This document shows positions 52,896 to 62,316 of a DNA stretch of 64,000 nucleotides, piece by piece; position 1 is the stretch's first letter; each line of letters opens with the position of its first letter. A program made the position numbers and the translations under genes. Below the pieces are notes generated by a model. It was not told the DNA's origin, searched no databases, and was given only the letters and a program-made list of their open reading frames with translations. Source of the stretch: an uncultured Acidimicrobiales bacterium (GTDB taxonomy: Bacteria > Actinomycetota > Acidimicrobiia > Acidimicrobiales > Bin134); contig OX638350.1 of NCBI GenBank assembly GCA_951813325.1, positions 2,647,954 to 2,711,953 on the forward strand, in the 5' to 3' direction.

Positions 52896-54301
52896 CGTTC
52901 CGGTGGCTCGGGGCGCAGCGTGGGGAACAAGATCACGTCGCGGATGCTGGGCACGTCGGCCAGCAGCATGGCCAGCCGGTCCATGCCCACTCCCAGACCG
53001 CCGGTGGGGGGCAGTCCGAACTCCAGCGCCCGCAGGTAGTCCCAGTCCACCGCCATGGCCTCGGCATCGCCCGCATCACGGTCGGCGGCCTGGTCTTGGA
53101 ATCGGGACCGCTGCTCGTCGGGATCGGTCAGTTCGCTGAAGGCGTTGGCCAGCTCCCGGCCGGCCACGATGGCCTCGAAGCGCTCCACCCAGCCGGGATG
53201 CTCGCGGTGCTCTCGGGCCAGCGGCGACACCTCCTTGGGGTAGTCGCACACGAACACCGGCCCCCACAGCTCGGCCTCGGTGGTCTTCTCGTAGAGCTCC
53301 AACAGGAGCTTGCCCGGCCCCCAGCGGGCTTCCACCGGGATCTCCCTGGCCGCGCAGTGCGATCGCAGCTCGGCCAGCGGGGTGTCGAGGCCCACCTCCA
53401 AACCGCTGTGCTCGGCCAGCAAGTCGGTGAACCGGGCCCTGGGCCAGGGCGGCGTCAAGTCAAGATCCCGACCGCCGTAGCTGAGGAGGGTGGTTCCCTT
53501 CAGCTCCACGGCCAAATGGGCCACCAGATGCTCCACGAGCTCCATAATGTCGCCGTAGTCAGCGTAGGCCCAGTAGAGCTCCAGCATGGTGAATTCGGGA
53601 TTGTGGCGGGTGGAGATGCCCTCGTTGCGGAACACTCGGGCAATCTCGTACACCCTTTCCAGCCCCCCCACAACCAGGCGCTTCAAATACAGCTCAGGCG
53701 CGATCCTCAAGAAGAGCTCCATGTCCAGCGCGTTGTGATGGGTGCTGAACGGCCGGGCCAGTGCACCCCCGGGCACCGGGTGGAACACCGGCGTCTCCAC
53801 CTCGATGAACCCACGGCCTTCCAGCCATCGGCGGGTGAGCGACATCATCTCAGACCGCAACCGAAAGGTCTGGCGGGCTTCCTCAGTCACCCACAAGTCG
53901 ACATAGCGCTGGCGAAAACGAGTGTCGGGGTCAGACAGACCGCGCCATTTGTCGGGAAAGCTCCGGCGGGCTTCGGCCAGCAGCTCCCACCGCTCGACCT
54001 TCACCGACAGCTCTCCCTTTCGGGTCTTCATCACCTCGCCGCTCACCCCGACCCAATCGCCCAGAGACAGATTGCAGAACCCGTCGTAGTCGGAGGTCGC
54101 CTTGGAGGGGGCAAACAGCTGAATGCGCCCGGTGGCATCTTGAAGGGTGGCGAAGGCCAACCGGCCCTGCACCCTCCGGAGCATGATCCGACCCGCCACC
54201 GACACCGTCTGGCCGGTCTCGGTGCCCGGCTCTATATCACCGTGGCGCGCCAGGCACTCGGCCGCGGTAGCCGTGGTCTCGAACCGGTAGGGAGGATTCA
54301 C
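52892..54301 (-). CDS. lysS: Lysyl-tRNA synthetase, class II
   Basis: A 469-residue class IIb synthetase. N-terminal OB anticodon-binding fold (VSVAGRIMLRRVQGRLAFAT), motif 2 ARVFRNEGISTRHNPEFTML and motif 3 PTGGLGVGMDRLAMLL. It is somewhat shorter than the E. coli enzyme (505), lacking part of the N-terminal extension. It is the last gene of the coenzyme operon (folE to lysS), 9 bp after coaX. Confidence 0.96.
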   Translation of the reverse strand: MNPPYRFETTATAAECLARHGDIEPGTETGQTVSVAGRIMLRRVQGRLAFATLQDATGRIQLFAPSKATSDYDGFCNLSLGDWVGVSGEVMKTRKGELSVKVERWELLAEARRSFPDKWRGLSDPDTRFRQRYVDLWVTEEARQTFRLRSEMMSLTRRWLEGRGFIEVETPVFHPVPGGALARPFSTHHNALDMELFLRIAPELYLKRLVVGGLERVYEIARVFRNEGISTRHNPEFTMLELYWAYADYGDIMELVEHLVAHLAVELKGTTLLSYGGRDLDLTPPWPRARFTDLLAEHSGLEVGLDTPLAELRSHCAAREIPVEARWGPGKLLLELYEKTTEAELWGPVFVCDYPKEVSPLAREHREHPGWVERFEAIVAGRELANAFSELTDPDEQRSRFQDQAADRDAGDAEAMAVDWDYLRALEFGLPPTGGLGVGMDRLAMLLADVPSIRDVILFPTLRPEPPER

Positions 54302-54310
54302 CGTTTGCCC

Positions 54311-55105
54311 CTATTGGTTGCGCCGGTGGACAAGCCACAGACCGTGGAGGGTCAGATAGGGCTCGATGAACTGTATGGTCTGCGACAGCGGTGCGATCAG
54401 ATGGGCCAGACCACCGGTGGCGATGACGATTGCCTCGCTATCCAATTCGGCGGAGAACCGGTTCACCATACCGTCGATCTGAGACACGAATCCGTAGATG
54501 ACCCCCGACTGGATCGACTCCATGGTGGTCTTGCCGATCACGTTGCGGGGCTCGGTGAGCGCCACCGGCCCCAACGCGGCCGCCCGGCCCACCATGGCAT
54601 CCAAGCTGACCTCGATGCCCGGCCCGATGGCTCCGCCCAAGAACTCGCCGGCCTCGGAGATCACGTCGAAGTTGTTGGTGGTACCGAAGTCGACAATCAC
54701 CGCTGGTCCACCGTACAGGTGGTGGGCGGCCACCGCATTGGCGATGCGGTCAGCCCCCACCTCGCGGGGGTTGTCATACAAGATGGGGATGCCGCTGCGA
54801 GTACCGGGCTCGATTACCACCGGGTCGAAATCGAAGTAGCGCTGCACCATCATCCGCACGCTCTCGCGCATGCGGGGCACCCCGGAGCACACCGCGACTC
54901 CGGTCAGCTCGTCTTCCATGGCCACATCGATGCTGTCCAGGAGGCTCCGCAGCAGAACGGCCACCTCGTCGGGAGTGCGCTCGTGCACGGTAGACAGCCG
55001 CCAGTGCTCGATCATCCCGTGGTCAGCCCGGCAGTCCTCGGCGCGGTCGGCCTCGTACAGGCCGACCACGGTCTGGGTATTGCCGATATCAAGGGCCAAC
55101 AACAT
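54311..55105 (-). CDS. coaX: Type III pantothenate kinase
   Basis: A 264-residue CoaX kinase, the first step of coenzyme A synthesis: LLALDIGNTQTVVGLYEA, GADRIANAVAAHHLYGGPAV, and VDFGTTNNFDVISEAGEFLG (the usual DFGTATTFD motif is altered in the last residues). CoaX is not inhibited by CoA and needs a monovalent cation. It lies in the panC-nadC-coaX-lysS order typical of actinobacteria. Start is 12 bp after nadC. Confidence 0.94.
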   Translation of the reverse strand: MLLALDIGNTQTVVGLYEADRAEDCRADHGMIEHWRLSTVHERTPDEVAVLLRSLLDSIDVAMEDELTGVAVCSGVPRMRESVRMMVQRYFDFDPVVIEPGTRSGIPILYDNPREVGADRIANAVAAHHLYGGPAVIVDFGTTNNFDVISEAGEFLGGAIGPGIEVSLDAMVGRAAALGPVALTEPRNVIGKTTMESIQSGVIYGFVSQIDGMVNRFSAELDSEAIVIATGGLAHLIAPLSQTIQFIEPYLTLHGLWLVHRRNQ

Positions 55106-55117
55106 GGGAACTCCTGT

Positions 55118-55993
55118 TCACCTATCCTCGATCTCGGTTGGATGATCTACGAAGTCAAGGGCAATGTCCAACGCTGGAGCAGAGTTGGTGATACGGCCCA
55201 CCGAAATGAAGTCCACCCCAGTGGCGGCGTACTGGGCCACCGCATCCAGGGTGATCCCCCCGCTCACCTCCAGCAGGCAGCTGTGCCCGGCGGCCCGGGT
55301 CACGCAGGCCCGCACCTGCGCGGGGGTCATGTTGTCCAGCAGCAGGGCATCGGCGCTCGCGGCCAGGGCCTCGTCCACCTGCCCGATGCGGTCGCACTCG
55401 ACGTACACGATGCGGCCCGGCCAGTACCGGCGGGCGGCCGCCACCCCGTCGGCGATGCTGATGCCGGCCAGGTGGTTGTCCTTGAACATGACCCAGTCGG
55501 AGAGCCCCGAACGGTGGTTGTCTCCGCCCCCGGCCCGCACCGCCGCCTTCTCCAGCATTCGCAGACCGGGGGTGGTTTTGCGGGTGTCGCGGATGCGGGC
55601 GCTGCCCGGGCCGGCCGACGCGGCCGCGGCCGCGTACCGGGACACCTCGGTGGCGATGCCCGACAGATGGCTCAAGAAGTTCAACGCAGTGCGCTCTGCG
55701 GTCAGCACCGAGGCCCGGGGCCCGGAAACCACTGCCAGGGTCTGGCCAGAACTCACCGGATCGCCATCGGCGGCCTGCCACTCCACGGTCACCGACGGAT
55801 CCACTTGGCGGAATGCCTCGGTGGCACAGGCTCTCCCGGCCAGACGGCCGGCGACCCGGGCCACCACCCGCGCGGTGATCCCCGCAGGGGGCAGAAGCGA
55901 CGAGGTGAGATCGCCCAGCGGTCCCACATCCTCGGCCAAGGCCTGGTGAACTGCGGCCCGGACTGTGTCGTTCGGGGGGTCAAATCCGGCCAC
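55118..55993 (-). CDS. nadC: Nicotinate-nucleotide diphosphorylase (carboxylating)
   Basis: A 291-residue quinolinate phosphoribosyltransferase of de novo NAD synthesis: ERTALNFLSHLSGIATEVSR, DTRKTTPGLRMLEKAAVRAG with the catalytic region, GGGDNHRSGLSDWVMFKDNH and VSGGITLDAVAQYAATGVDF. GTG start at 55993 lies inside the first unit of a 43-bp tandem repeat, so the duplication created or moved its 5' end. NadA and NadB are not in the window. Confidence 0.95.
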   Translation of the reverse strand: MAGFDPPNDTVRAAVHQALAEDVGPLGDLTSSLLPPAGITARVVARVAGRLAGRACATEAFRQVDPSVTVEWQAADGDPVSSGQTLAVVSGPRASVLTAERTALNFLSHLSGIATEVSRYAAAAASAGPGSARIRDTRKTTPGLRMLEKAAVRAGGGDNHRSGLSDWVMFKDNHLAGISIADGVAAARRYWPGRIVYVECDRIGQVDEALAASADALLLDNMTPAQVRACVTRAAGHSCLLEVSGGITLDAVAQYAATGVDFISVGRITNSAPALDIALDFVDHPTEIEDR

Positions 55994-56060
55994 AGCTCAC
56001 ACCCATATTGTCGATCAGGGGGTCAAATCCGGTCACAGCTCACACCCATATTGTCGATCA
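55975..56060. repeat. 43-bp tandem duplication spanning the panC stop and nadC start
   Basis: Two 43-bp units with a single C/T difference (55990 versus 56033): each contains GTCAAATCCGG, CACAGCTCACACCCATATTG and TCGATCAG. On the minus strand each copy encodes LIDNMGVSC-x-RI and the stop. The outer copy (nearer 56060) is the true end of panC; the inner copy carries the nadC GTG start. It resembles the 34-bp duplication at fdhD. Confidence 0.92.
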
Positions 56061-56895
56061 GGCGGGCTCGGCCGATGCGGGCGGCCACCAGCAAGCGCAA
56101 CTCGCCGTCCAGCACATCGGGCCGATCCAGCGTGGCGGCATCGACCACCGCGGTGTAGTCGGGGGACGCCTTGGGCTCAGCAGCCAGCACCGCGGCCATA
56201 ACCGCCTCCACTTCGTCGGGGTTCCGGCTGCCCTCGACCACCGCATCCCGGCCTGCTTGCAGCGACCGCCACAGCACGGTGGCTGCGGGCCGCTCGTCGG
56301 CGGACAGGTACACGTTGCGACTGGACATGGCCAGACCGTCGGGCTCCCGGACGGTGGGGCAGCCCACCACTTCCACCGGCAACGACAGGTCGGAGGCCAT
56401 CCGGCGGATAATCGCCAACTGCTGGTAGTCCTTCTCCCCGAAATAGGCCCGGCCCGGCCCCAGCAACGAGAACAGCTTGGCGACCACGGTGGTGACTCCG
56501 TCGAAGTGGGTGGGCCGATAACGGCCCTCCAGCACGGCATTGAGCCCTTTGACCGCCACCGAGGTGATTGGGGCCTGCGGGTACATCTCCTCGGTGCAAG
56601 GAGCGAACACCAACCCGGCGCCCGCGCCCGCGCTCATCTCCCGGTCCCTGTCCAAGTCCCGGGGATAGGTGCCGTGGTCCTCGCCCTCTGCGAATTGAAG
56701 CGGGTTCACGAAGATGCTCACCACCGTCAGGTCGTTCTCGGCCGCCGAGCGGGCCACCAGCGATCCATGGCCCTCGTGGAGATAGCCCATGGTGGGCACC
56801 AGGCCGACAGTGCCGCCTCGTCGGCGGACAGCATTCACTGCCGTCCACAGCTCAGAGGCCTGCTCTACCAGCGGAATTTCCTTGACGGTGCTCAC
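56023..56895 (-). CDS. panC: Pantothenate synthetase
   Basis: A 290-residue pantoate-beta-alanine ligase: LVPTMGYLHEGHGSLVARSA, FGEKDYQQLAIIRRMASDLS and MSSRNVYLSADERPAA. It joins pantoate with beta-alanine. The GTG at 56895 overlaps the folK TGA (GTGA), which fixes the start; earlier in-frame starts would lie inside folK. The last ten or so codons and the stop lie in the tandem repeat. The pyrimidine-degradation operon at 1-8.5 kb could supply beta-alanine, since panD is not seen. Confidence 0.95.
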   Translation of the reverse strand: MSTVKEIPLVEQASELWTAVNAVRRRGGTVGLVPTMGYLHEGHGSLVARSAAENDLTVVSIFVNPLQFAEGEDHGTYPRDLDRDREMSAGAGAGLVFAPCTEEMYPQAPITSVAVKGLNAVLEGRYRPTHFDGVTTVVAKLFSLLGPGRAYFGEKDYQQLAIIRRMASDLSLPVEVVGCPTVREPDGLAMSSRNVYLSADERPAATVLWRSLQAGRDAVVEGSRNPDEVEAVMAAVLAAEPKASPDYTAVVDAATLDRPDVLDGELRLLVAARIGRARLIDNMGVSCDRI

Positions 56896-57374
56896 AAGGC
56901 ACCCTCGTTCGCGAGAAATGTGATCTGGTCCCAGTCCCCCAGGCGACGACAATCGCCCGTCTCGGGATCAGCCCACCCCTCGGCCAGATCGGGCGCCAGC
57001 TCCCCCAGGGGTCTCATCACGAATGCCCGCTCGAACATGCGGGGATGAGGCACCACCAGGTCGGGCTCGTCCACCGTCTCCCCGTCCACCCACAAGACAT
57101 CGACATCCAAAGTGCGAGGGCCCCAGCGGACTTCCCGCACTCGCTCGGCCGATTCCTCCAATGCCTGACATAGCACCAAGAGGTCCCGAGCCGAGCAGCT
57201 GGTGTCCAACTCGACCACGACATTCAGGTACTGGCCCTGGTCAGGGCCGCCTACGGGATCGGTCTCGTATACCCCAGAGACGGCGCCGCAGTCGCCGATG
57301 GCGGCCACTGCGGCTTTGAGGTAGCCCAATCGATCACCCAGGTTGGATCCAAGTCCCAGAAAGGCCCGAGTCAT
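56892..57374 (-). CDS. folK: HPPK: 6-hydroxymethyl-7,8-dihydropterin pyrophosphokinase
   Basis: A 160-residue folate enzyme: MTRAFLGLGSNLGDRLGYLK, GGPDQGQYLNVVVELDTSCS, RWGPRTLDVDVLWVDGETV and LVVPHPRMFERAFVMRPLGE. It activates the pterin with ATP for coupling to pABA. The ATG overlaps the folB stop (ATGA). Positions ahead of it in frame belong to folB and are not used. Confidence 0.95.
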   Translation of the reverse strand: MTRAFLGLGSNLGDRLGYLKAAVAAIGDCGAVSGVYETDPVGGPDQGQYLNVVVELDTSCSARDLLVLCQALEESAERVREVRWGPRTLDVDVLWVDGETVDEPDLVVPHPRMFERAFVMRPLGELAPDLAEGWADPETGDCRRLGDWDQITFLANEGAL

Positions 57375-57754
57375 TGACGGTGGCGGGTGATCCGAACCCC
57401 GCTGGTTGACAAGTGATGGGGCACCGGAGGACGCAGCTTGCGAACCTCCACCGTCACCCACTGCACCCGGTGGTCGGCACCCAGGCAAAACTCGGCCACC
57501 CTCTGGGCCAAGGCCTCCATGAGAGTGAACTGCTCACCCTCCGCCGCGGCACAGGCCGCCGCGCATACCGCGCCGTAGTCGACGGTGTCGTCCAAGTCGT
57601 CTGAGCGTCCCGCCAATGCCAGATCCGCGCCGATGTCCACATCCAGCTCGAACGGCTGGGGTCGGGCCCTCTCCTCGGGAAGCGCCCCGCATAGGGCCAT
57701 AACCCGAAGTCCGCAAAGCAGCAGTCGATCTTCAGTCATCTCCGGGGAGCTCAT
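57371..57754 (-). CDS. folB: Dihydroneopterin aldolase
   Basis: A 127-residue member: DRLLLCGLRVMALCGALPEE, FELDVDIGADLALAGRSDDL, DTVDYGAVCAAACAAAEGEQ and VQWVTVEVRKLRPPVPHHLS. It cleaves dihydroneopterin to the hydroxymethyl pterin used by FolK. A start five codons later (57739) has GGAG only one base away, so the longer form is kept. It overlaps the phosphatase-like gene by 23 bp. Confidence 0.93.
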   Translation of the reverse strand: MSSPEMTEDRLLLCGLRVMALCGALPEERARPQPFELDVDIGADLALAGRSDDLDDTVDYGAVCAAACAAAEGEQFTLMEALAQRVAEFCLGADHRVQWVTVEVRKLRPPVPHHLSTSGVRITRHRQ

Positions 57755-58298
57755 CGGGTTGTTCTTCGAGCTTTTGTACGAGAGAGAGCTGCACTTCCGG
57801 TTTGGGCAACGCAGCGGCAGCGTTCACAATGCGGCGGCCCACCGAGCCGATGGGGCGCTCGGTCATCTTCTCCACCACCACCACCGCCTGAGACTCGCTG
57901 GGAACCATTCCAGTCCACACTAAATATCCCGCCATGAACCCGCACACCTGGTCCCCCAGTCCCCGACGGTGGACCAGCAGCTTCTCCCTCTTGGCCAGCA
58001 GTGATTGCAATTCGGTGAACAGCGGGCCGAGTCGGGGGGAGTAGTCCTCGTTGTCGGCAATGGGCCAGTGACTCCAGGCGATGTTCTGCTCGCTGTAGTT
58101 GTGGAGGTTGTGGGTTGACGGGATCAACGACACGACCCGAGTGAACCCCTGCTGGCGAATCCAGTTGATCTCCTCAGTGCGTCGGACTCGGCGATGGCTG
58201 TCCCCCCGCCCTCCCGGTCGCTCGCAGATCGCGAGTCGGTCCTTCATGATCCAGTAGAAATTCCGCGGGCAAATGCCTGCCGCCCACTTGCCCTTCAT
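57732..58298 (-). CDS. Degenerate protein-tyrosine-phosphatase-like protein in the folate operon
   Basis: A 188-residue protein from ATG 58298, which overlaps the folP TGA (ATGA). The fold pattern is that of a dual-specificity phosphatase: IRQQGFTRVVSLIPSTHNLH, NIAWSHWPIADNEDYSPRLG, then LLVHRRGLGDQVCGFMAGYL at the P-loop position. The canonical loop is HCxxGxxRT; here Cys is Arg and the final Arg is replaced by Gln-Val, so it cannot be a normal Cys phosphatase. It may bind phosphate or act as a scaffold. It is translationally coupled to folP upstream and folB downstream. Confidence 0.75.
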   Translation of the reverse strand: MKGKWAAGICPRNFYWIMKDRLAICERPGGRGDSHRRVRRTEEINWIRQQGFTRVVSLIPSTHNLHNYSEQNIAWSHWPIADNEDYSPRLGPLFTELQSLLAKREKLLVHRRGLGDQVCGFMAGYLVWTGMVPSESQAVVVVEKMTERPIGSVGRRIVNAAAALPKPEVQLSLVQKLEEQPDELPGDD

Positions 58299-59092
58299 GC
58301 CACCACCACCTTCATGGCCCCCACCGTGGCTGCGACATCGTGAGCTCGGACGACCGCCGTCCCCTGGGCAAACGCCCAAGCCGCGGCGGCCAGCGATCCC
58401 TCAAACCGGTCGTCGGTCGACACCTCATCCAGCGAGCAGCCGTCGCTACAGGCATGCAGCTCCCCGATGAAGCGCTTGCGGCTGGCCCCCACTACCACGG
58501 GTGCTCCCCCCGCGGTGAGCTGCCGCAAGTTGGCCAGCAGCTCCAGGTTGTGGTCGGTGGTCTTGCCGAAGCCGATCCCCGGATCGATCCACACCTCGGG
58601 CACTCCTGCGACCAGCCCCCGCTCCGCGGCCGCCGCCAAGTAGTCGCCCACTTCGGTGACCACGTCGGTGTAGTGGGGGGCGATCTGCATGGTGGCCGGC
58701 TTGCCCTGGCGGTGGACGGCGATCCAGGTCACGTTCAACTCAGCGGCCACCTCGTGCAATGTCGCCGAGACGTCGTTGAGGATGTCAGCGCCCGCAGCCA
58801 CCGCGGCGCGGGCCACATCGGGCTTGGTGGTGTCGATAGACACCCTTCCGTGCGGGGCCAAACCGGCCACCACATCCACCACTCGGGCCATCTCATCGCC
58901 AACCGGCACCGGCTCGGCGCCAGGACGAGTGGACTCGCCGCCCACGTCCACCACGGCGGCGCCCTCATCGAATAGCTGACGACCTCGGGTCACCGCCGCC
59001 TCGGGCTCCAGAAAGCAGGCGCCGTCAGAAAATGAGTCGGGGGTCACATTGACGATGCCCATGACCATCGGCCCTGCTGTCGCTGACTGCAC
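58295..59092 (-). CDS. folP: Dihydropteroate synthase
   Basis: A 265-residue TIM-barrel enzyme: VMGIVNVTPDSFSDGACFLE, VVDVGGESTRPGAEPVPVGD, RVSIDTTKPDVARAAVAAGA and GGAPVVVGASRKRFIGELHA. It condenses the pterin diphosphate with pABA and is the sulfonamide target. The stop overlaps the phosphatase-like gene start. It lies 62 bp after folE. Confidence 0.94.
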   Translation of the reverse strand: MQSATAGPMVMGIVNVTPDSFSDGACFLEPEAAVTRGRQLFDEGAAVVDVGGESTRPGAEPVPVGDEMARVVDVVAGLAPHGRVSIDTTKPDVARAAVAAGADILNDVSATLHEVAAELNVTWIAVHRQGKPATMQIAPHYTDVVTEVGDYLAAAAERGLVAGVPEVWIDPGIGFGKTTDHNLELLANLRQLTAGGAPVVVGASRKRFIGELHACSDGCSLDEVSTDDRFEGSLAAAAWAFAQGTAVVRAHDVAATVGAMKVVVA

Positions 59093-59154
59093 CGCCTCAG
59101 AGTACCCCTGTGTCTTTGGACTCCCCTATGCCAAGTAACCCCGAAGAGAGGATT

Positions 59155-59739
59155 TCATCGGTCGATGAACCGCATCGCCTCGGCTCGGGTGGCGATATCG
59201 GTCCGGAACAGGCCTCGAACCGCGGAAGTAACCGTATTGGCCCCCGGCTTGCGGATGCCCCGCATCGACATGCAGAGGTGCTCGGCCTCCACCACTACGA
59301 GGACTCCCCGCGGGTTGAGGGCAACTTCAATGGCATCGGCAATCTGAGTGGTGAGCCGCTCCTGCACCTGGGGCTTCCGGGCGTACCCCTCCACCACTCG
59401 GGCTAGCTTGGACAGCCCGGTGATGCAGCCGTCCTTGTTGGGGATATAGCCCACATGGGCCTTGCCCAGAAACGGGATCAGGTGGTGCTCGCACAGCGAA
59501 TACAGGGGGATGTCCCGCACCAGGATCATCTCGTCATGGTCGGCCTCGAACTGGCGGGTCAGGTGGGATGCGGGATCGCGGTGCAGCCCCTCGCAGATCT
59601 TGGCGTACATGCGCGCCACCCGTCCGGGTGTGTCCAACAGACCGTCTCGGTCGGGATCCTCGCCGATGGCGGCCAGGATCTCCCGCACTGCGGCCTCGAT
59701 CCGAGGCTGGTCCACCATGCCCGCTTTGTCGTCGCCCAT
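59155..59739 (-). CDS. folE: GTP cyclohydrolase I
   Basis: A 194-residue enzyme of the first folate step: [20 protein letters not shown] (Cys/His zinc ligands), [20 protein letters not shown] and [23 protein letters not shown] 59739 ([20 protein letters not shown]) is the best start; the in-frame sequence up to 59871 runs into the divergent CoA-transferase gene and does not look conserved. It is the first gene of the folE-lysS operon. Confidence 0.95.
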   Translation of the reverse strand: MGDDKAGMVDQPRIEAAVREILAAIGEDPDRDGLLDTPGRVARMYAKICEGLHRDPASHLTRQFEADHDEMILVRDIPLYSLCEHHLIPFLGKAHVGYIPNKDGCITGLSKLARVVEGYARKPQVQERLTTQIADAIEVALNPRGVLVVVEAEHLCMSMRGIRKPGANTVTSAVRGLFRTDIATRAEAMRFIDR

Positions 59740-59815
59740 CGGCCATGACGGTAGTCCTTTGTCCGCCGCGACTGAGACTCGGCGGGATTCGACGAGGATG
59801 TAGCATTCGGGCCAT

Positions 59816-62263
59816 ATGGTTGGACGGCCGGCGCTGGACAGGGTTCGAGTTGTCGATCTTGGTTGGGGCATCGCCGGGGGCTATGGCACCAAGCTGCTGG
59901 CCGACGCGGGGGCCGATGTGGTGAAAGTGGAGCTACCCGGCGGCGACCCGCTCCGGGGCTATTCCGCCTCGTTCTCTCCCGTCGACGACCACGGGCCGCT
60001 GTTCGGGTTCTTGAACACCACCAAGCGATCGGTGGCGCTCGACTACCGGACGGCCGAGGGACGCGACCGGCTGTTGGACTTGTACGCCACCGCCGAACTC
60101 GTCGTGGAGCGGTCCGAGCCCGGCGAGCTCGAGGCCTTGGGCGTGGGCTGGGAGGCACTGGCCGACCGGCGACCCGACGCCACCATGGTCTCGGTGTCCA
60201 ACTTCGGGCGAGGCGGCCCCTGGAGCCAGCGGCCGGCCACCGAGTTCACGCTCATGGCCATCGCCGGATCGACCTCCACCCGGGGCCAGCCGGGACGGAT
60301 CCCGTTCAACGCCGGCGGGCGCATTGGGGAATGGATGGGCGGGTTGACCGCCGCGGTGGCGGCCACCGCCGCTCTGCGCCGGGCCCGGCGCACCGGGAAA
60401 GGCGATCATGTGGACCTCTCCCTGCTGGAGACCATTGCACCCACCTGCACCAACGTGCAGACCCTGTGGGGTTCGTTCACCGGCGACTACGACACCAAAG
60501 CCCTGCTGGAGGTGCCTTCAGTGGAGCCCACCCGGGACGGCTACGTGGGGTTCTGTGTGTTCACCGGCCAGCAGTGGCAGGACTTCACCGTGCTGGTCGG
60601 CCAACCGGAGTGGGCCGACGATCCCCAGCTGGCCGCCTTGGGCGGGCGCATCGCCGCCGGGGAATCCATCGCCGGGGCCATTCGAGAGTGGACCTCGGCC
60701 CGCACCACCGAAGAGGTGGTGAACGAGGCCATCTTGCTGCGCATCCCGGTCGCTCCTATCGGCAACGGCGCCAACCTGCCGGAGTTCGAACAATTCGCCC
60801 AGCGGGGGGTGTATGTGCCCAACCCAGGCGGTGGATTTCTCCAACCCCGGGTGCCCTATCGCAACACCACCCATCCGTCGGTCGCCTTTCGAACCGCCCC
60901 ACGCCTGGGGCAGCACACCGAGGAGGTGTTGGGACAACGAGAGGCCGATGCCGACTCGAGCATCTCCGCACGGGGCTCGGGCACCGATCCGGCGGCTTCG
61001 GCCGACGCCCTCCCCCTGGACGGGATCCGAGTAGTGGACATGACCGCATTCTGGGCCGGGCCTTACGGGACGATGGTGCTGGCCTCCCTGGGGGCCGACG
61101 TCATCCATGTCGAGTCGGTGCAGCGGCCCGACGGCATGAGATTCGGTTCGGCCCGCACCCCAGCCGACGACCAGTGGTGGGAGTTCGGTCCAACCTTTCA
61201 GCACGCCAACGTGGGCAAGCGATCGGTGACCCTGGATTTGACCCGGCCCGAGGGCATGGAGCTGCTGCATCGGCTCATCGAAGTCTCCGACGCTTTGGTG
61301 GAGAACTTCTCCCCCCGGGTCATCGACCAGTTCGGACTGGACTGGGAAACGGTCAGCACACTGAATCCCCGGCTGGTAATGGTGCGGATGCCGGCCTTCG
61401 GTCTAGACGGGCCGTGGCGAGATCGGGTGGGCTTCGCCCAGACCATGGAGCAGATCAGCGGCATGTGCTGGCTGAGCGGCTACCCCGACACCGGGCCCCA
61501 GCTGGCTCGAGGCCCATCTGATCCCCTTGCCGGGTTGCACGCCGCCTACGCGGTGATCTGCGGCCTGCACGCCCGGGAGCGCACCGGTAAGGGCAGCTTC
61601 GTGGAGGCCACCATGGTTGAGACCGCGCTCAACGCCGCGGCCGAGCAGGTTGTGGAGTATTCGGCGACCGGCCATCTCATGTCGCGGGAAGCCAACCACC
61701 ACCCGTATGCCTGCCCCCAAGGGGTGTACGCCTGCTCCAACGGTCAGCACATCGCTCTGTCGGTGGAGACAGGTGAGCACTGGGAGGGACTGCTGGCAGC
61801 CGTGCCCGATCTGGAGCTTGACCAGGTACCGGACTCAGCGGCTCTGGCCGACCGCTTCGCCGCCCGCCATGTCTTCGATGAGCGGCTTAGCCGATGGTGT
61901 GGCGACCACGCGTCCACCGATGTCGTCGAACTCCTCATCTCGTTCGGCGTTCCCGCCGCGGAGTTGGAGATGAGCCGTGGGGGCGATCGCAACCCCCAGG
62001 TGAACGCCCGCGGCTTCTACGAAGCGGTAGAGCATCGCCTGGCCGGCACCCACCGCTTCCCGGCCTTCCCGGCGCGATTCGGCCGTCAGCCCGATCGCTG
62101 GTTCACCCGCCCCGCCCCCACCCTTGGAGAGCACAACGCCGAGGTGCTGGGCGGCCTGCTCGGAGTGGACGATAGCGAGCTGGCCCGCCTCGAGGCCGTT
62201 CAAATCATCGGCACCCGCCCGGCATTCGCGCCGGTCAGCCCTGCTGTCGGATCTTCGAGTTGA
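59816..62263 (+). CDS. CaiB/BaiF CoA-transferase, two fused domains
   Basis: An 815-residue protein with two class III CoA-transferase domains. The first (about 1-390) begins [20 protein letters not shown] and has [17 protein letters not shown] at the position of the catalytic Asp region. The second (about 405-800) begins [20 protein letters not shown] with [20 protein letters not shown]. Typical members are single 400-residue chains that interlock as dimers, so this fusion would form the interlocked pair within one chain. In the second domain the catalytic Asp position appears to be Glu (FVEATM), which may mean one active and one structural half. The substrate is unknown. Confidence 0.9.
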   Translation: MVGRPALDRVRVVDLGWGIAGGYGTKLLADAGADVVKVELPGGDPLRGYSASFSPVDDHGPLFGFLNTTKRSVALDYRTAEGRDRLLDLYATAELVVERSEPGELEALGVGWEALADRRPDATMVSVSNFGRGGPWSQRPATEFTLMAIAGSTSTRGQPGRIPFNAGGRIGEWMGGLTAAVAATAALRRARRTGKGDHVDLSLLETIAPTCTNVQTLWGSFTGDYDTKALLEVPSVEPTRDGYVGFCVFTGQQWQDFTVLVGQPEWADDPQLAALGGRIAAGESIAGAIREWTSARTTEEVVNEAILLRIPVAPIGNGANLPEFEQFAQRGVYVPNPGGGFLQPRVPYRNTTHPSVAFRTAPRLGQHTEEVLGQREADADSSISARGSGTDPAASADALPLDGIRVVDMTAFWAGPYGTMVLASLGADVIHVESVQRPDGMRFGSARTPADDQWWEFGPTFQHANVGKRSVTLDLTRPEGMELLHRLIEVSDALVENFSPRVIDQFGLDWETVSTLNPRLVMVRMPAFGLDGPWRDRVGFAQTMEQISGMCWLSGYPDTGPQLARGPSDPLAGLHAAYAVICGLHARERTGKGSFVEATMVETALNAAAEQVVEYSATGHLMSREANHHPYACPQGVYACSNGQHIALSVETGEHWEGLLAAVPDLELDQVPDSAALADRFAARHVFDERLSRWCGDHASTDVVELLISFGVPAAELEMSRGGDRNPQVNARGFYEAVEHRLAGTHRFPAFPARFGRQPDRWFTRPAPTLGEHNAEVLGGLLGVDDSELARLEAVQIIGTRPAFAPVSPAVGSSS

Positions 62264-62316
62264 CGGACGAATTGCACGACGCCATCTCCCATCCTTGCTC
62301 CTAGACTGACTTCCAC

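Noticed and set aside
52208..56158. A 1,316-codon open frame on the plus strand
   Set aside because: It lies antisense to lysS, coaX, nadC and part of panC, whose proteins are clearly conserved. Long antisense frames are common in high-GC DNA, and the translation is low-complexity Arg/Gly/His-rich.
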